Below the pieces are notes generated by a model. The model was given only the letters and a program-made list of their open reading frames with translations. It did no database searches and was not told the origin of the DNA. Shown here piece by piece: positions 1 through 9,426 of a stretch of DNA of 64,000 nucleotides. Both the position numbers and the translations under genes were made by a program. Every line of letters begins with the position of its first letter. The stretch's first letter is position 1. The stretch comes from Hyunsoonleella jejuensis (lineage in GTDB: Bacteria; Bacteroidota; Bacteroidia; Flavobacteriales; Flavobacteriaceae), in contig NZ_FOFN01000003.1 in NCBI RefSeq assembly GCF_900111025.1, positions 1 through 64,000 on the forward strand. Direction: 5' to 3'.

Positions 1-90
<90 letters not shown>

Positions 91-95
91 TTTTG

Positions 96-131
96 AATCC
101 CTTCATTAATCTTTAATGAAGGGATTTTTTT
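96..131 (+). terminator. Rho-independent terminator of the rRNA operon
   Basis: A perfect 14-bp stem (96-109 with 113-126, arm AATCCCTTCATTAA) closes a 3-nt loop and runs into a T tract at 125-131, directly after the 5S rRNA. Confidence 0.9.
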
Positions 132-200
132 ATTGAAGTAACTTAGCAAAGCAATTACTAACCTTTAGTTAAAACACCTGACTAAACACTGCAGAATCAT

Positions 201-208
201 TAAATTTG
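201..208 (+). promoter_or_regulatory. Bacteroidota-type -7 box before the first T9SS protein
   Basis: TAAATTTG fits the TAnnTTTG -7 consensus of Bacteroidota. It lies 23 nt before the ATG at 232, so the leader would be about 15-20 nt. I see no clear TTG -33 element. Confidence 0.5.
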
Positions 209-231
209 TTCAAAGAATAGGTGTTATTGCT

Positions 232-3045
232 ATGAATTACCTTTTTATAAAGGCATACGAAGTATATTTAAAAGATTTGAGAGTCTTTTCATGTCTACGT
301 AGAGAACTATTATTACTTTTTACTTTTTCTGTACTTAATAACACTACACACTTATTGGCGCAAAACAATACCAATCACTGGTATTTTGGAGAGAATGCAG
401 GATTACTTTTTGATTTTCAGAATGATCCACAAGTACTTACTGATGGTGCCATGATTGCACAAAATCCTTGTGCAACTATGTCTGATAAAGATGGAAGCCT
501 TTTATTTTATACAAACGGAACCAATATTTGGAATCGTAATCATAATATAATGGTCAACGGGGCTCTCGTTGGGACACTTGGTACTGGAGGACCAATTATT
601 ACGGAGCCTAATATTCTACTTAATGTTATAATTATTCCTGTTACTGATAATCCTGAATTATATTATGTGTTTACAATTACAACGGCTGATGGCTTGAGAT
701 ATTCAATAGTTGACATGAGTCAGGGTAATGGCTTAGGCGAAGTTACTGTAAAAAATAGAACATTATTACCCGACGGGGGTATAGGAAAACTAACAGCAGT
801 TCATCATTCAGATGGTAAATCTATTTGGTTAATGACCACTAAAAAGAATGAAGATGATGAATTTACTTCGTTTTATTGTTACAAAATAAATACAAATGGC
901 GATATTGGAAGTCCCATAATCACAAATAATGTCTTTTATGAGGGTCTACAGGAAGGCCAAATGAAGTTTTCACCTGACGGAACGAAATTAGCGTGTGCCA
1001 ATTATAGACCTCAATCTCTTAACAATCATTTATCAGTTTTTGATTTTAATTCGGAAACAGGAGTGGTAAGTTACAAAAGAAATTTGTTAACTTCTTTTGT
1101 GTTTTTTGAAGTGGTATCAGCTTTTGGTGTTGAGTTCTCGAATGATTCTAAATTTTTATACGCTACGCTAATTCGTCAGGGTATGTACGTTGAGAACTCT
1201 AATGAGTTTCAACCGGAAACTCTCAGAAAAAATTTGCTGTACCAATATGATCTCTCAAATTTCAATCCCCAGCAGAATTGGTTCTCTATTCATGAAGAAA
1301 TTAACGCATTAACGGCAGCTGGATTACAACTTGCAAAAAATGGCAAAATATATAGGGCCTTAACCATCAAAGACATTCAAGGGATTTCGAATCTAGGAGT
1401 TGTTAATAGTCCAGAGCTTTTTGAGGTAGAGGCTAATTATGTTAATAATGCTATCAACTTGGGCTCAACTAAGTCACGGCTTGGACTTCCTACATTTATT
1501 CAATCTTATTTTAGAACTCGGATACTTGCAGAAAATGCGTGCCTAGGAGAAGGTATTCCTATGGAAATTGATACCTATGGAGAAATTACAGATGCCATAT
1601 GGGACTTTGGTGATGGCACTACATCAAATATTGTTAATCCAGAGCATGTATATACTACGGCAGGGAATTATAAAGTAGAGGCAACAATTACTGTAAATAA
1701 TTGTCCTATAACCATTACCAAAGATTTGAAGATATATGAACTGCCTAACTTGATAGAAAACCAAGAGTTAGTTCAATGTGACGTGGATACGGATGGGATC
1801 TCATTATTCAATTTAAATACCATAAAAAATAAAATTACGGATCCTTTGTTCAATGGAGAATTAGTGTTTTTTGAAAACAAAGCAGATGCAGAGTTGAATA
1901 TACAGCCTATTGTAAATTCTGAAAGTTACACTAATACAATACCAAATCAAGAGGTGTTTGTTAGAGTTACGAACGAAAATGGATGTTTTGAAATTACCTC
2001 CTTTTTTATATCAGCAGTTTATGTTGATTTGGGAAATATTACAGAAATGTATGCTTGCGATAGTTCGGATTTAAATCAAAATGATGGATCAGGAGTTTTT
2101 CCATTGGGCTTTAAGAAGCAAGACATTCGTCAAGAAGTTAATTTATCCTTGTCTACAGACTTAAAATATTATCCTTCAATAGAAGATGCACTAACGGAAC
2201 AAAATGAAATAACAGCTCGTTTTTTGACGTCTGAGTCTACGACAATTTGGGTTAGAGCGCAAGAGGAAAATTTAGCTTGTAGTGGGATATCTTTTTTTAA
2301 ATTAATAGTAAATTCCTCACCAAAAATCAATATTGAAAACGAGTATTTAATTTGCGGTAATCAACCTATAGTATTATCAGGAGATGCTTCTAATGACAGG
2401 TATGAATGGATAAATATTGATACTGGAGATTTGATATCGACGCAAAGAGAGTTAAGTCTAAGCCAACAAGGATCTTATCAGCATGTAGCATATAAAAGCG
2501 AGAATGGAATAGAGTGTTCGAATACCTTCGATTTTAAAATAAATAGGACTCAACAACCAACTATCAATAATATTGGAGTAAGTAAAATATCTAAAAACAC
2601 CCATTTAGTTACTGTTCAGATTAATGGCAGAGGTAGTTATGAATTCTCTATTGATGACATTAATTATTATCAAGGTCAAGGTTCTTTTAGTTTTGAAAAT
2701 ATTCCTGCTGGTAAGTATACAGTGTTTGTTAGGGATGTAAATCAATGTGAACCAACAATTCAGGAGGATTTGTATATTTTAGGATATCCAAGTTTCTTTA
2801 CGCCGAATAATGACGGTATAAATGATTTTTGGACAGTAAAAGGATTATCAGGAATTGAGCTAGAAACAATTATAGTTAAAATTTATGACAGATTCGGTAA
2901 AATGATTGCTTACTTGAACAAAGAAAATAATTATAGATGGGATGGCACTTATAATGGTTTTGTTGTGCCACAAAGTGATTATTGGTATGAGGCTATTTTT
3001 GAGAATGGAAAAATTAATCGTGGACACTTCACATTAAAAAGGTAA
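232..3045 (+). CDS. PKD-domain surface protein with T9SS type B sorting domain
   Basis: A 937-residue secreted protein. The first ~44 residues form a signal peptide with a long n-region, ending in a hydrophobic stretch and LLAQ. Residues ~45-420 contain propeller-like segments (for example FSPDGTKLACAN) resembling lactonase/WD40-type beta propellers. A PKD domain lies at ~440-500 with the WDFGDGTTS motif. The last ~85 residues (FFTPNNDGINDFW to GHFTLKR) are a gliding-motility-associated C-terminal (CHU_C, type B) sorting domain, so the protein should be exported by the type IX system and attached to or released from the cell surface. The ligand is unknown; adhesin-like roles are common for this architecture. 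Its C-terminal ~280 residues resemble the protein at 28.2-30.2 kb. It ends 9 nt before the convergent acyl-CoA dehydrogenase, with no clear terminator. Confidence 0.88.
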   Translation: MNYLFIKAYEVYLKDLRVFSCLRRELLLLFTFSVLNNTTHLLAQNNTNHWYFGENAGLLFDFQNDPQVLTDGAMIAQNPCATMSDKDGSLLFYTNGTNIWNRNHNIMVNGALVGTLGTGGPIITEPNILLNVIIIPVTDNPELYYVFTITTADGLRYSIVDMSQGNGLGEVTVKNRTLLPDGGIGKLTAVHHSDGKSIWLMTTKKNEDDEFTSFYCYKINTNGDIGSPIITNNVFYEGLQEGQMKFSPDGTKLACANYRPQSLNNHLSVFDFNSETGVVSYKRNLLTSFVFFEVVSAFGVEFSNDSKFLYATLIRQGMYVENSNEFQPETLRKNLLYQYDLSNFNPQQNWFSIHEEINALTAAGLQLAKNGKIYRALTIKDIQGISNLGVVNSPELFEVEANYVNNAINLGSTKSRLGLPTFIQSYFRTRILAENACLGEGIPMEIDTYGEITDAIWDFGDGTTSNIVNPEHVYTTAGNYKVEATITVNNCPITITKDLKIYELPNLIENQELVQCDVDTDGISLFNLNTIKNKITDPLFNGELVFFENKADAELNIQPIVNSESYTNTIPNQEVFVRVTNENGCFEITSFFISAVYVDLGNITEMYACDSSDLNQNDGSGVFPLGFKKQDIRQEVNLSLSTDLKYYPSIEDALTEQNEITARFLTSESTTIWVRAQEENLACSGISFFKLIVNSSPKINIENEYLICGNQPIVLSGDASNDRYEWINIDTGDLISTQRELSLSQQGSYQHVAYKSENGIECSNTFDFKINRTQQPTINNIGVSKISKNTHLVTVQINGRGSYEFSIDDINYYQGQGSFSFENIPAGKYTVFVRDVNQCEPTIQEDLYILGYPSFFTPNNDGINDFWTVKGLSGIELETIIVKIYDRFGKMIAYLNKENNYRWDGTYNGFVVPQSDYWYEAIFENGKINRGHFTLKR

Positions 3046-3054
3046 TCCTTTAAT

Positions 3055-4197
3055 TTAGTCCCTCAAAATACTCCTAGAAATTACAATTTTTTGGATTTCA
3101 GAGGTGCCTTCGTAAATTTGAGTGATTTTTGCATCCCGCATTAAACGCTCCACATGATATTCTTTTACAAAACCATTACCACCATGAATTTGGACGGCTT
3201 CTACGGTTTGCTCCATGGCTACTTTAGAGGCATATAATTTTGCCATGGCACTTGATTTATCATAATTGTTACCTGCATCTTTATCGGTAGCGGCTTTCAT
3301 TACTAGCATTCTGGCAGCTTCAATTTCGGTATACATATCAGCTAATTTGAAAGCTATGGCTTGATGATTGCAAATTTCAGTACCAAAGGCTTTTCGTTGC
3401 TTGGAATACTTGATAGCTAATTCATAGGCGCCTTGGGCAATACCTAATGCTTGCGCAGCAATACCAATACGACCTCCAGAAAGAGTTTTCATTGCGAATC
3501 TAAACCCAGATCCGTTAACGCCTATTCTATTCTCTTTTGGCACTTTTACATCATTAAATTGTAGTGTATGGGTATCACTTCCACGAATGCCCAATTTATC
3601 TTCTTTAGGCCCAACATGAAAACCTTCCATACCTTTTTCTACAATAAAAGCATTTATACCATGAGAGCCTTTATCTCGATCGGTTTGAGCTATTACAAGG
3701 TACGTATCAGCTCTACCTCCACTAGTAATCCAGTTTTTTGTACCGTTTAATATATAGTGGTCACCTTTATCTATCGCTGTTGTTCTTTGAGACGTGGCAT
3801 CACTACCGGCTTCAGGTTCGCTTAGGCAAAATGCACCAACATGTTCGCCAGTGGCCAACTTGGTTAAATATTTTTGTTTTTGCTCTTCTGTACCGTAGGC
3901 CTCCAAACCATAACACACCAACGAATTATTTACCGAAACAATTACCGATGCCGAAGCGTCAATTTTAGATAATTCCTCCATAATAAGAACATACGAGATG
4001 GTATCCATGCCACTTCCACCATATTTAGGATCAACCATTATACCCATAAACCCAAGGTCTCCCATTTTCTTAACTAACTCATTCGGAAATTCTTGTTTAT
4101 TATCTCTTTCAATTACTCCAGGAAGCAATTCGGTTTGGGCAAAATCGCGAGCGGCGTCACGAATCATTTTATGTTCTTCAGAAAGGTTAAAATTCAT
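3055..4197 (-). CDS. Acyl-CoA dehydrogenase
   Basis: A 380-residue flavoenzyme of the short/medium-chain acyl-CoA dehydrogenase family. It oxidises an acyl-CoA to the trans-2-enoyl-CoA and passes electrons to ETF in fatty-acid or branched-chain amino-acid breakdown. Visible motifs are the FAD/substrate signature CLSEPEAGSDA (124-134) and, near the C-terminus, IYEGTSEIQ, in which Glu363 is the expected catalytic base. Length is normal for the family and the protein is cytoplasmic. It is monocistronic and divergent from anmK, with its own promoter. Chain-length preference cannot be read from sequence; butyryl/short-chain type is the best guess. Confidence 0.93.
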   Translation of the reverse strand: MNFNLSEEHKMIRDAARDFAQTELLPGVIERDNKQEFPNELVKKMGDLGFMGIMVDPKYGGSGMDTISYVLIMEELSKIDASASVIVSVNNSLVCYGLEAYGTEEQKQKYLTKLATGEHVGAFCLSEPEAGSDATSQRTTAIDKGDHYILNGTKNWITSGGRADTYLVIAQTDRDKGSHGINAFIVEKGMEGFHVGPKEDKLGIRGSDTHTLQFNDVKVPKENRIGVNGSGFRFAMKTLSGGRIGIAAQALGIAQGAYELAIKYSKQRKAFGTEICNHQAIAFKLADMYTEIEAARMLVMKAATDKDAGNNYDKSSAMAKLYASKVAMEQTVEAVQIHGGNGFVKEYHVERLMRDAKITQIYEGTSEIQKIVISRSILRD

Positions 4198-4236
4198 AAT
4201 TCGTAATTAAAATGTTATTTTGATAAAAAATGTTTA

Positions 4237-4267
4237 CAAATATAGCTTTTTAGTGTGAATTTTTCAA
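4237..4267 (-). promoter_or_regulatory. Promoter of the acyl-CoA dehydrogenase gene
   Basis: On the minus strand, TATATTTG (4244-4237) is a perfect TAnnTTTG box. It is preceded, after a 20-nt spacer, by TTG (4267-4265). Predicted transcription start is near 4231, giving a ~34-nt leader before the ATG at 4197. Confidence 0.65.
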
Positions 4268-4291
4268 TACAGATTATTAAATTTACATTCT

Positions 4292-5356
4292 ATGTTAAAA
4301 GATGAATATTATGTAATTGGTGTGATGTCTGGGACCTCTTTGGATGGGCTCGACTTAGTATATGCTCAATTTAAAAGAGGAAGTAAATGGATATTTAATA
4401 TAATTCATGCCGAAACAGTTTCTTATAATGGGTTTTGGATTGAAACATTAAAGGGTTTGGTAGATAAAACTACTGCCGAATTGGAAGCTATTGATGACAA
4501 TTACACATTATTTTTAGCTAAAAAGATACAGGGTTTTATTAAAAAGCATGGTATAACTAATTTAGATGCCATATGCTCTCATGGTCATACGGCACTGCAT
4601 GAGCCCGAGAAACAGTTTACATATCAAATAGGAAATAGAGCTATAATTTCTAAGTTACTGAATCGAAAAGTGGTATGTGATTTTAGAGTGCAAGATGTTG
4701 AGCTTGGTGGACAGGGTGCACCGCTGGTACCCATCGGCGATAAATTGTTGTTTTCTGAATACGATTTTTGTTTGAATTTAGGTGGATTTTCAAATATTTC
4801 TCTCGATTTTGAAGATAAACGGATTGCCTACGATATCTGCCCTGTAAATATTGTTTTAAATTGTTATATCAATCGGCTAGGTTTTGATTATGATGACCAA
4901 GGTAAAAAAGCTTCTATGGGAAGTATTAATAAAGATTTGTTAGTATTATTAAATCAGCTAGAGTTTTATCGTCTGCCCCCACCCAAATCGCTTGGCTTGG
5001 AATGGGTAAAATCTAACATATTTCCGTTAATAGAAAAGTATGGAATGGAAGTACAAGATATATTACATACGTTTTGTGAGCATATTGCAATACAGCTCTC
5101 AAAGGAGATTAATAAAAAGAATAATGCTTCGGTTTTGGTTACTGGAGGAGGCGTTTATAATACTTATTTAATGGAAAGATTACAGTTATATTCTACCAAC
5201 AAAATTACTGTTCCAGATAAAACATTAATTGAATTTAAAGAAGCTCTAATATTTGCTTTTTTAGGTGTACTAAAACTTCGCAACGAGGTAAATTGTTTAA
5301 AAAGTGTTACAGGAGCTTTAAAAAATCACTCTTCAGGTGTAATTTTTTACCCTTAA
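4292..5356 (+). CDS. anmK: Anhydro-N-acetylmuramic acid kinase
   Basis: A 354-residue kinase that phosphorylates and hydrolyses 1,6-anhydroMurNAc to MurNAc-6-phosphate in peptidoglycan recycling. The N-terminal VMSGTSLDGLD (11-21) is the family ATP-binding signature. Further motifs are the SHGHT block, GGFSNIS and a C-terminal VTGGGVYN nucleotide-binding loop. Where proteobacterial enzymes have a Gly-rich GPGN turn, this one reads CPVN; I believe this is usual in Bacteroidota. Length is normal. It is divergent from the acyl-CoA dehydrogenase and followed by an amino-acid dehydrogenase, an arrangement I recall from other Flavobacteriaceae. No murQ partner lies in the window. Confidence 0.93.
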   Translation: MLKDEYYVIGVMSGTSLDGLDLVYAQFKRGSKWIFNIIHAETVSYNGFWIETLKGLVDKTTAELEAIDDNYTLFLAKKIQGFIKKHGITNLDAICSHGHTALHEPEKQFTYQIGNRAIISKLLNRKVVCDFRVQDVELGGQGAPLVPIGDKLLFSEYDFCLNLGGFSNISLDFEDKRIAYDICPVNIVLNCYINRLGFDYDDQGKKASMGSINKDLLVLLNQLEFYRLPPPKSLGLEWVKSNIFPLIEKYGMEVQDILHTFCEHIAIQLSKEINKKNNASVLVTGGGVYNTYLMERLQLYSTNKITVPDKTLIEFKEALIFAFLGVLKLRNEVNCLKSVTGALKNHSSGVIFYP

Positions 5357-5395
5357 ATTAATATAAAATTAATCTTCTAAGGTCTCATAGTTTTT

Positions 5396-5403
5396 TATAT
5401 TTG
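5396..5403 (+). promoter_or_regulatory. -7 box before the amino-acid dehydrogenase
   Basis: TATATTTG fits TAnnTTTG perfectly. It lies ~105 nt before the ATG at 5509, implying a leader of about 100 nt. No good -33 TTG is visible. Confidence 0.5.
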
Positions 5404-5508
5404 TTAGAATAATTTTAAATCACTTTATCATGACTCAACTTTAGCTGCACATTTTTGTTCACAAGAATTGTTACATGTGTTAGTTTAAAATGAATCAAAT
5501 AAATAAAG

Positions 5509-6735
5509 ATGAAAGAATTATTAGATAAGTTTGAAAATAGAGAACCAGAAATTGTTTTTAATTGGAAAGATTCTGAAACTGAAGCTGAAGGTTGGGTAGT
5601 TATAAACTCCTTAAGAGGTGGTGCTGCCGGTGGAGGTACAAGAATGCGTAAAGGCTTAGACATGAATGAGGTTTTGTCTCTTGCAAAGACCATGGAAATA
5701 AAATTTACAGTTTCCGGACCGCCCATAGGAGGTGCAAAATCTGGTATAAATTTTGACCCTAAGGATCCACGAAAAAAAGGAGTTTTAGAGCGTTGGTATA
5801 GAGCTGTTTCACCACTTTTGAAAAGTTATTATGGTACCGGAGGCGATTTGAATATAGATGAAACAAATGAAGTAATTCCTATTACAGAAGAAAGTGGTGT
5901 TTGGCATCCGCAAGAAGGCGTTTTTAATGGGTATTTTAAACCTACAGAAGCGGATAAAATAAATAGAATAGGTCAACTTCGTCAAGGTGTAATTAAAGTT
6001 ATTGAGAATCCAGAGTATTCTCCAGATGTTTCAAAAAAATATAAAGTTGCCGATATGATTACTGGCTTTGGGGTAGCTGAAGCCGCAAAACATTACTACG
6101 ATATTTATGGTGGTTCTATTAAAGGAAAACGCGCGATAGTTCAAGGTTTTGGAAATGTAGGTGCAGCAGCAGCATTTTACCTGTCCCAGATGGGTGCAAA
6201 GGTTGTAGGCATTATTGATATTGTTGGTGGAGTAATTAATGAAAAAGGTTTTACGTTTAATGACATAAGTCATATGTTTCTTGCTAAAAAAGGTAATATA
6301 TTGCACGCTGAAAATTTGATTCCTTTTGAAGAAATAAACAAACGAATTTGGGGGTTGCAAACCGAGGTCTTTGCACCTTGCGCCGCTTCTAGATTAATAA
6401 CAATTCATCAAATAGATGAAATGATTGATAGTGGTTTAGAAGTAATTTCATGTGGTGCCAATGTGCCTTTTGCAGATAAGGAGATATTTTTTGGTCCTAT
6501 AATGGAGCATACCGATTATAAAGTAAGTTTAATTCCAGATTTTATATCTAATTGTGGTATGGCTAGAGTTTTTGCTTATTTTATGGAACGTAAAGTACAA
6601 ATGACAGATGAAGCCATTTTTAATGATACATCTGAAACAATAAAAAAAGCTTTAGAAAAAATTTACAAGAAAAGTAAATCTAAAACAGGAATAAGCGCTA
6701 CAGCATTTGAAATAGCGCTAAACGAACTCGTATAA
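5509..6735 (+). CDS. Glu/Leu/Phe/Val family amino-acid dehydrogenase
   Basis: A 408-residue NAD(P)-dependent enzyme of the Glu/Leu/Phe/Val dehydrogenase superfamily, oxidatively deaminating an amino acid to a 2-oxo acid. The glycine-rich dimerisation/substrate block GGAAGGGTRMR is at 38-47. The catalytic-lysine motif PPIGGAKSGI places Lys77 in the active site. A Rossmann fingerprint GFGNVGAAAA lies near 212-221. Sequence alone does not settle glutamate versus leucine or another substrate; the general layout and size are compatible with glutamate dehydrogenase-like enzymes. nhaD starts 10 nt downstream, so the two are probably cotranscribed. Confidence 0.88.
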   Translation: MKELLDKFENREPEIVFNWKDSETEAEGWVVINSLRGGAAGGGTRMRKGLDMNEVLSLAKTMEIKFTVSGPPIGGAKSGINFDPKDPRKKGVLERWYRAVSPLLKSYYGTGGDLNIDETNEVIPITEESGVWHPQEGVFNGYFKPTEADKINRIGQLRQGVIKVIENPEYSPDVSKKYKVADMITGFGVAEAAKHYYDIYGGSIKGKRAIVQGFGNVGAAAAFYLSQMGAKVVGIIDIVGGVINEKGFTFNDISHMFLAKKGNILHAENLIPFEEINKRIWGLQTEVFAPCAASRLITIHQIDEMIDSGLEVISCGANVPFADKEIFFGPIMEHTDYKVSLIPDFISNCGMARVFAYFMERKVQMTDEAIFNDTSETIKKALEKIYKKSKSKTGISATAFEIALNELV

Positions 6736-6745
6736 AAATTAATTT

Positions 6746-8137
6746 ATGGAAGCAGCAATTATTTTGGTATTTGTTATGGGCTATTTGGCCATAACCTTAG
6801 AGCATAGTATAAAAATTGACAAGTTAATACCAGCTTTGGTGATGATGGCTATATGTTGGGCACTAATCGCTTTAGGTTTAGAAAGCTTCCCGCAATGGTT
6901 CGATTCTGGTAAACATATGTTACTTGAAAATTTTGGGACATTTAGGCATGAAGAAAAGATGCACTTAATGGAAGAAACTCTACTGCATCATCTTGGAAAA
7001 ACCGCCGAAATACTAGTGTTCCTGTTGGGAGCAATGACCATCGTTGAAATTATTGATTATTTTGATGGCTTCGCTACTATAAAAGGATTTATTAGGACTA
7101 AAAAGAAAACCAAAATTCTATGGATATTTTCAGTATTGGCGTTCATTTTATCTGCAATTATTGATAACCTTACAGCAACTATTGTGTTAATTTCTATTCT
7201 TCAAAAAATTGTAAAAGACAGAAATATTCGTATATGGTATGCTGGTTTAATAATTATTGCTGCAAATGCAGGTGGTGCTTGGTCTCCTATAGGAGATGTT
7301 ACAACAACCATGCTTTGGATTGGTAAAAAAGTAACTACAGGTCATTTAATAGGCTATTTGTTTGTGCCTTCGTTATTGTGTATGGTAGTTCCATCATTAA
7401 TTGCATCCTTTTTACCAGTATTCAAAGGAGAATTAAATATAGTTGAAGATAAAGAGAAAACGAAATCCAGATTTAGTGGTACTATGCTTTATTTAGGTTT
7501 GGGAGCCATTGTTTTTGTGCCGATTTTTAAAATGATTACACACTTGCCGCCTTATGTAGGAATGATGTTGTCCTTAGGTGTAGTTGCAACTTTCGCTGAA
7601 ATTTACAGCAGTTCTAAATTTAGTATGACTGATTTTGACAGTACTGAAAGTGAAATGCATGCACATCATAGCCCTGTACACCAGTCATTATCAAAAATAG
7701 AATTACCAAGTATTTTATTTTTTCTTGGTATTTTAATGGCGGTTGCAGCTTTAGAATCTTTAGGAATTTTATTTGGTGCTGCCGATTGGTTGCGAGAAGC
7801 AACCCCTCAATTAGGAACAGAGCTGCATGAAGGAGGCGTATCTGATTTGGTAGTTATTTTGTTAGGATTTGGTTCTGCAGTTATAGATAACGTACCACTA
7901 GTAGCTGCAAGTTTAGGAATGTTCTCAGAACCTTTAGATCATGAATTATGGCATTTCATTGCATATTCTGCAGGTACAGGTGGGAGTATGTTGATTATTG
8001 GTTCCGCAGCTGGAGTAGTTGCGATGGGAATGGAGAAGATAGATTTCTTTTGGTACATAAAAAAAATATCTTGGTTGGCGCTTGCAGGTTTTTTGGTGGG
8101 TGCTGCTGCTTTTATGGTAACCAGAACGCTATTTTAA
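6746..8137 (+). CDS. nhaD: Na+/H+ antiporter NhaD
   Basis: A 463-residue inner-membrane protein with about a dozen hydrophobic segments, matching the NhaD antiporters of the ion transporter superfamily. Two diagnostic intramembrane blocks are present: SAIIDNLTATIVLIS in the N-half and SAVIDNVPLVAAS in the C-half. Their Asp-Asn pairs are conserved in this family and implicated in ion binding. A His/Glu-rich loop (MHAHHSPVH) lies around residue 305. NhaD exports Na+ or Li+ in exchange for protons, fitting a marine lifestyle. It lies 10 nt after the amino-acid dehydrogenase, and a terminator follows. Confidence 0.9.
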   Translation: MEAAIILVFVMGYLAITLEHSIKIDKLIPALVMMAICWALIALGLESFPQWFDSGKHMLLENFGTFRHEEKMHLMEETLLHHLGKTAEILVFLLGAMTIVEIIDYFDGFATIKGFIRTKKKTKILWIFSVLAFILSAIIDNLTATIVLISILQKIVKDRNIRIWYAGLIIIAANAGGAWSPIGDVTTTMLWIGKKVTTGHLIGYLFVPSLLCMVVPSLIASFLPVFKGELNIVEDKEKTKSRFSGTMLYLGLGAIVFVPIFKMITHLPPYVGMMLSLGVVATFAEIYSSSKFSMTDFDSTESEMHAHHSPVHQSLSKIELPSILFFLGILMAVAALESLGILFGAADWLREATPQLGTELHEGGVSDLVVILLGFGSAVIDNVPLVAASLGMFSEPLDHELWHFIAYSAGTGGSMLIIGSAAGVVAMGMEKIDFFWYIKKISWLALAGFLVGAAAFMVTRTLF

Positions 8138-8166
8138 ATAAAAGTATTTAGATTGGTATAAAATTT

Positions 8167-8202
8167 GAAAGATTAGTGTTTTTGCTAATCTTTCTGCTTT
8201 TT
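8167..8202 (+). terminator. Terminator after nhaD
   Basis: A 10-bp perfect stem (GAAAGATTAG 8167-8176 with CTAATCTTTC 8185-8194) with an 8-nt loop, followed by a T-rich run. Confidence 0.75.
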
Positions 8203-8288
8203 AAATACGTAAATAGAATTGAAAACTATAAATATTATACTTTAGCAACAAAACACACGTTATACTGTTGCAATTAACCTAAAATTTT

Positions 8289-8987
8289 ATGCTAAACATA
8301 TTATTACAAGACACCCAAGAGGGTACAGCATTAGCAGATGGGGAATCTGTTGAAAAAACACTTTCAATAATTGAATTAATAAGTAGTGGCGGATTAGCTG
8401 GTCAACTTATAATCGCTATTTTGTTTTTACTGCTTATTGTAGCAACCTATATTTATTTTGAACGATTATTTGCTATTAAAGCGGCTTCAAAAGTAGATGC
8501 TAACTTTATGAATCAAATTAAAGACCACGTTAGTAATGGGAAAATTGATTCTGCACAAATGCTATGTGCTCAAGTTAATTCTCCTGTATCCAGATTGATT
8601 AATAAGGGTATTACACGAATAGGAAAACCTTTAGCTGATATTAATACAGCCATAGAAAATGCCGGTAGATTAGAGATTTATAAGTTAGAAAAAAATGTGA
8701 GCGTTTTGGCAACCATTTCTGGTGCAGCTCCAATGATAGGGTTTTTAGGAACTGTAATAGGAATGATATTGGCTATTTTTGAGCTAGCAAATGCCGGTGG
8801 AACAATTCAAATGGATACCTTAGCAAGTGGACTTTACACTGCGATGACAACAACGGTAGCCGGTTTAATAGTTGGGATTGTAGGCTATATTGCTTACAAT
8901 CATTTAGTGGTGAGAACTAATAAAGTGGTATATCAAATGGAAGCAAATTCCTTAGAGTTTTTAGATCACTTAAACGAACCTACTTAA
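8289..8987 (+). CDS. MotA/TolQ/ExbB proton-channel protein
   Basis: A 232-residue inner-membrane proton-channel subunit of the ExbB/TolQ family. Three hydrophobic segments are visible, at ~35-57, ~133-160 and ~178-200. The last two contain the family core (ATISGAAPMIGFLGTVIGM and the AMTTTVAGLIVGIVGYIAY stretch). With ExbD and TonB it converts proton-motive force into movement that energises outer-membrane TonB-dependent receptors. The next gene starts one base after its stop, and exbD-tonB-folC follow in the same direction, so this is the first gene of a compact operon. Confidence 0.9.
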   Translation: MLNILLQDTQEGTALADGESVEKTLSIIELISSGGLAGQLIIAILFLLLIVATYIYFERLFAIKAASKVDANFMNQIKDHVSNGKIDSAQMLCAQVNSPVSRLINKGITRIGKPLADINTAIENAGRLEIYKLEKNVSVLATISGAAPMIGFLGTVIGMILAIFELANAGGTIQMDTLASGLYTAMTTTVAGLIVGIVGYIAYNHLVVRTNKVVYQMEANSLEFLDHLNEPT

Positions 8988-8988
8988 T

Positions 8989-9384
8989 ATGGATATAAGA
9001 GGAAGAAATAAAGTAACACCAGAATTCAATATGTCGTCAATGACGGATATTGTATTTCTGTTATTAATCTTTTTTATGATAGCCTCTACTTTGGTAACTA
9101 CAAACGCTATTGATATTTTATTACCAAAGGCTAGTGGTAAAACCGAAAATAAAAAGTCGGTTGCTGTTAGTATTAAAAAGGATTTAACGTATTATATCGA
9201 CCAGAAAAGAGTAGGTGTAAGTGTTTTAGAAAATGAACTTTTAGCAGCATTGTCAAAAGAAGATAAACCAACAATTGTTTTAAGAGCTGAAAAATCAGTG
9301 CCAGTTGAGAATGTAGTTAAAGTAATGGATATTGCTAATAGAAATAAATTTAAGGTGATTTTAGCTGTAAAACCAAATAAGTAA
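8989..9384 (+). CDS. ExbD/TolR biopolymer transport protein
   Basis: A 131-residue protein with one N-terminal transmembrane helix and a periplasmic domain. MSSMTDIVFLLLIFFMI carries the functionally essential transmembrane aspartate (Asp20) of ExbD/TolR proteins, which takes part in proton transfer with the ExbB channel. The C-terminal part shows the usual EKSVPVENVVKVMDIA helix and the short beta strand of this family. It starts 1 nt after the exbB-like stop and is followed 42 nt later by the tonB-like gene. Confidence 0.9.
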   Translation: MDIRGRNKVTPEFNMSSMTDIVFLLLIFFMIASTLVTTNAIDILLPKASGKTENKKSVAVSIKKDLTYYIDQKRVGVSVLENELLAALSKEDKPTIVLRAEKSVPVENVVKVMDIANRNKFKVILAVKPNK

Positions 9385-9426
9385 GCTTAAGTTTTCTTCG
9401 GAACAACTATTGCGTATACTATTTAT

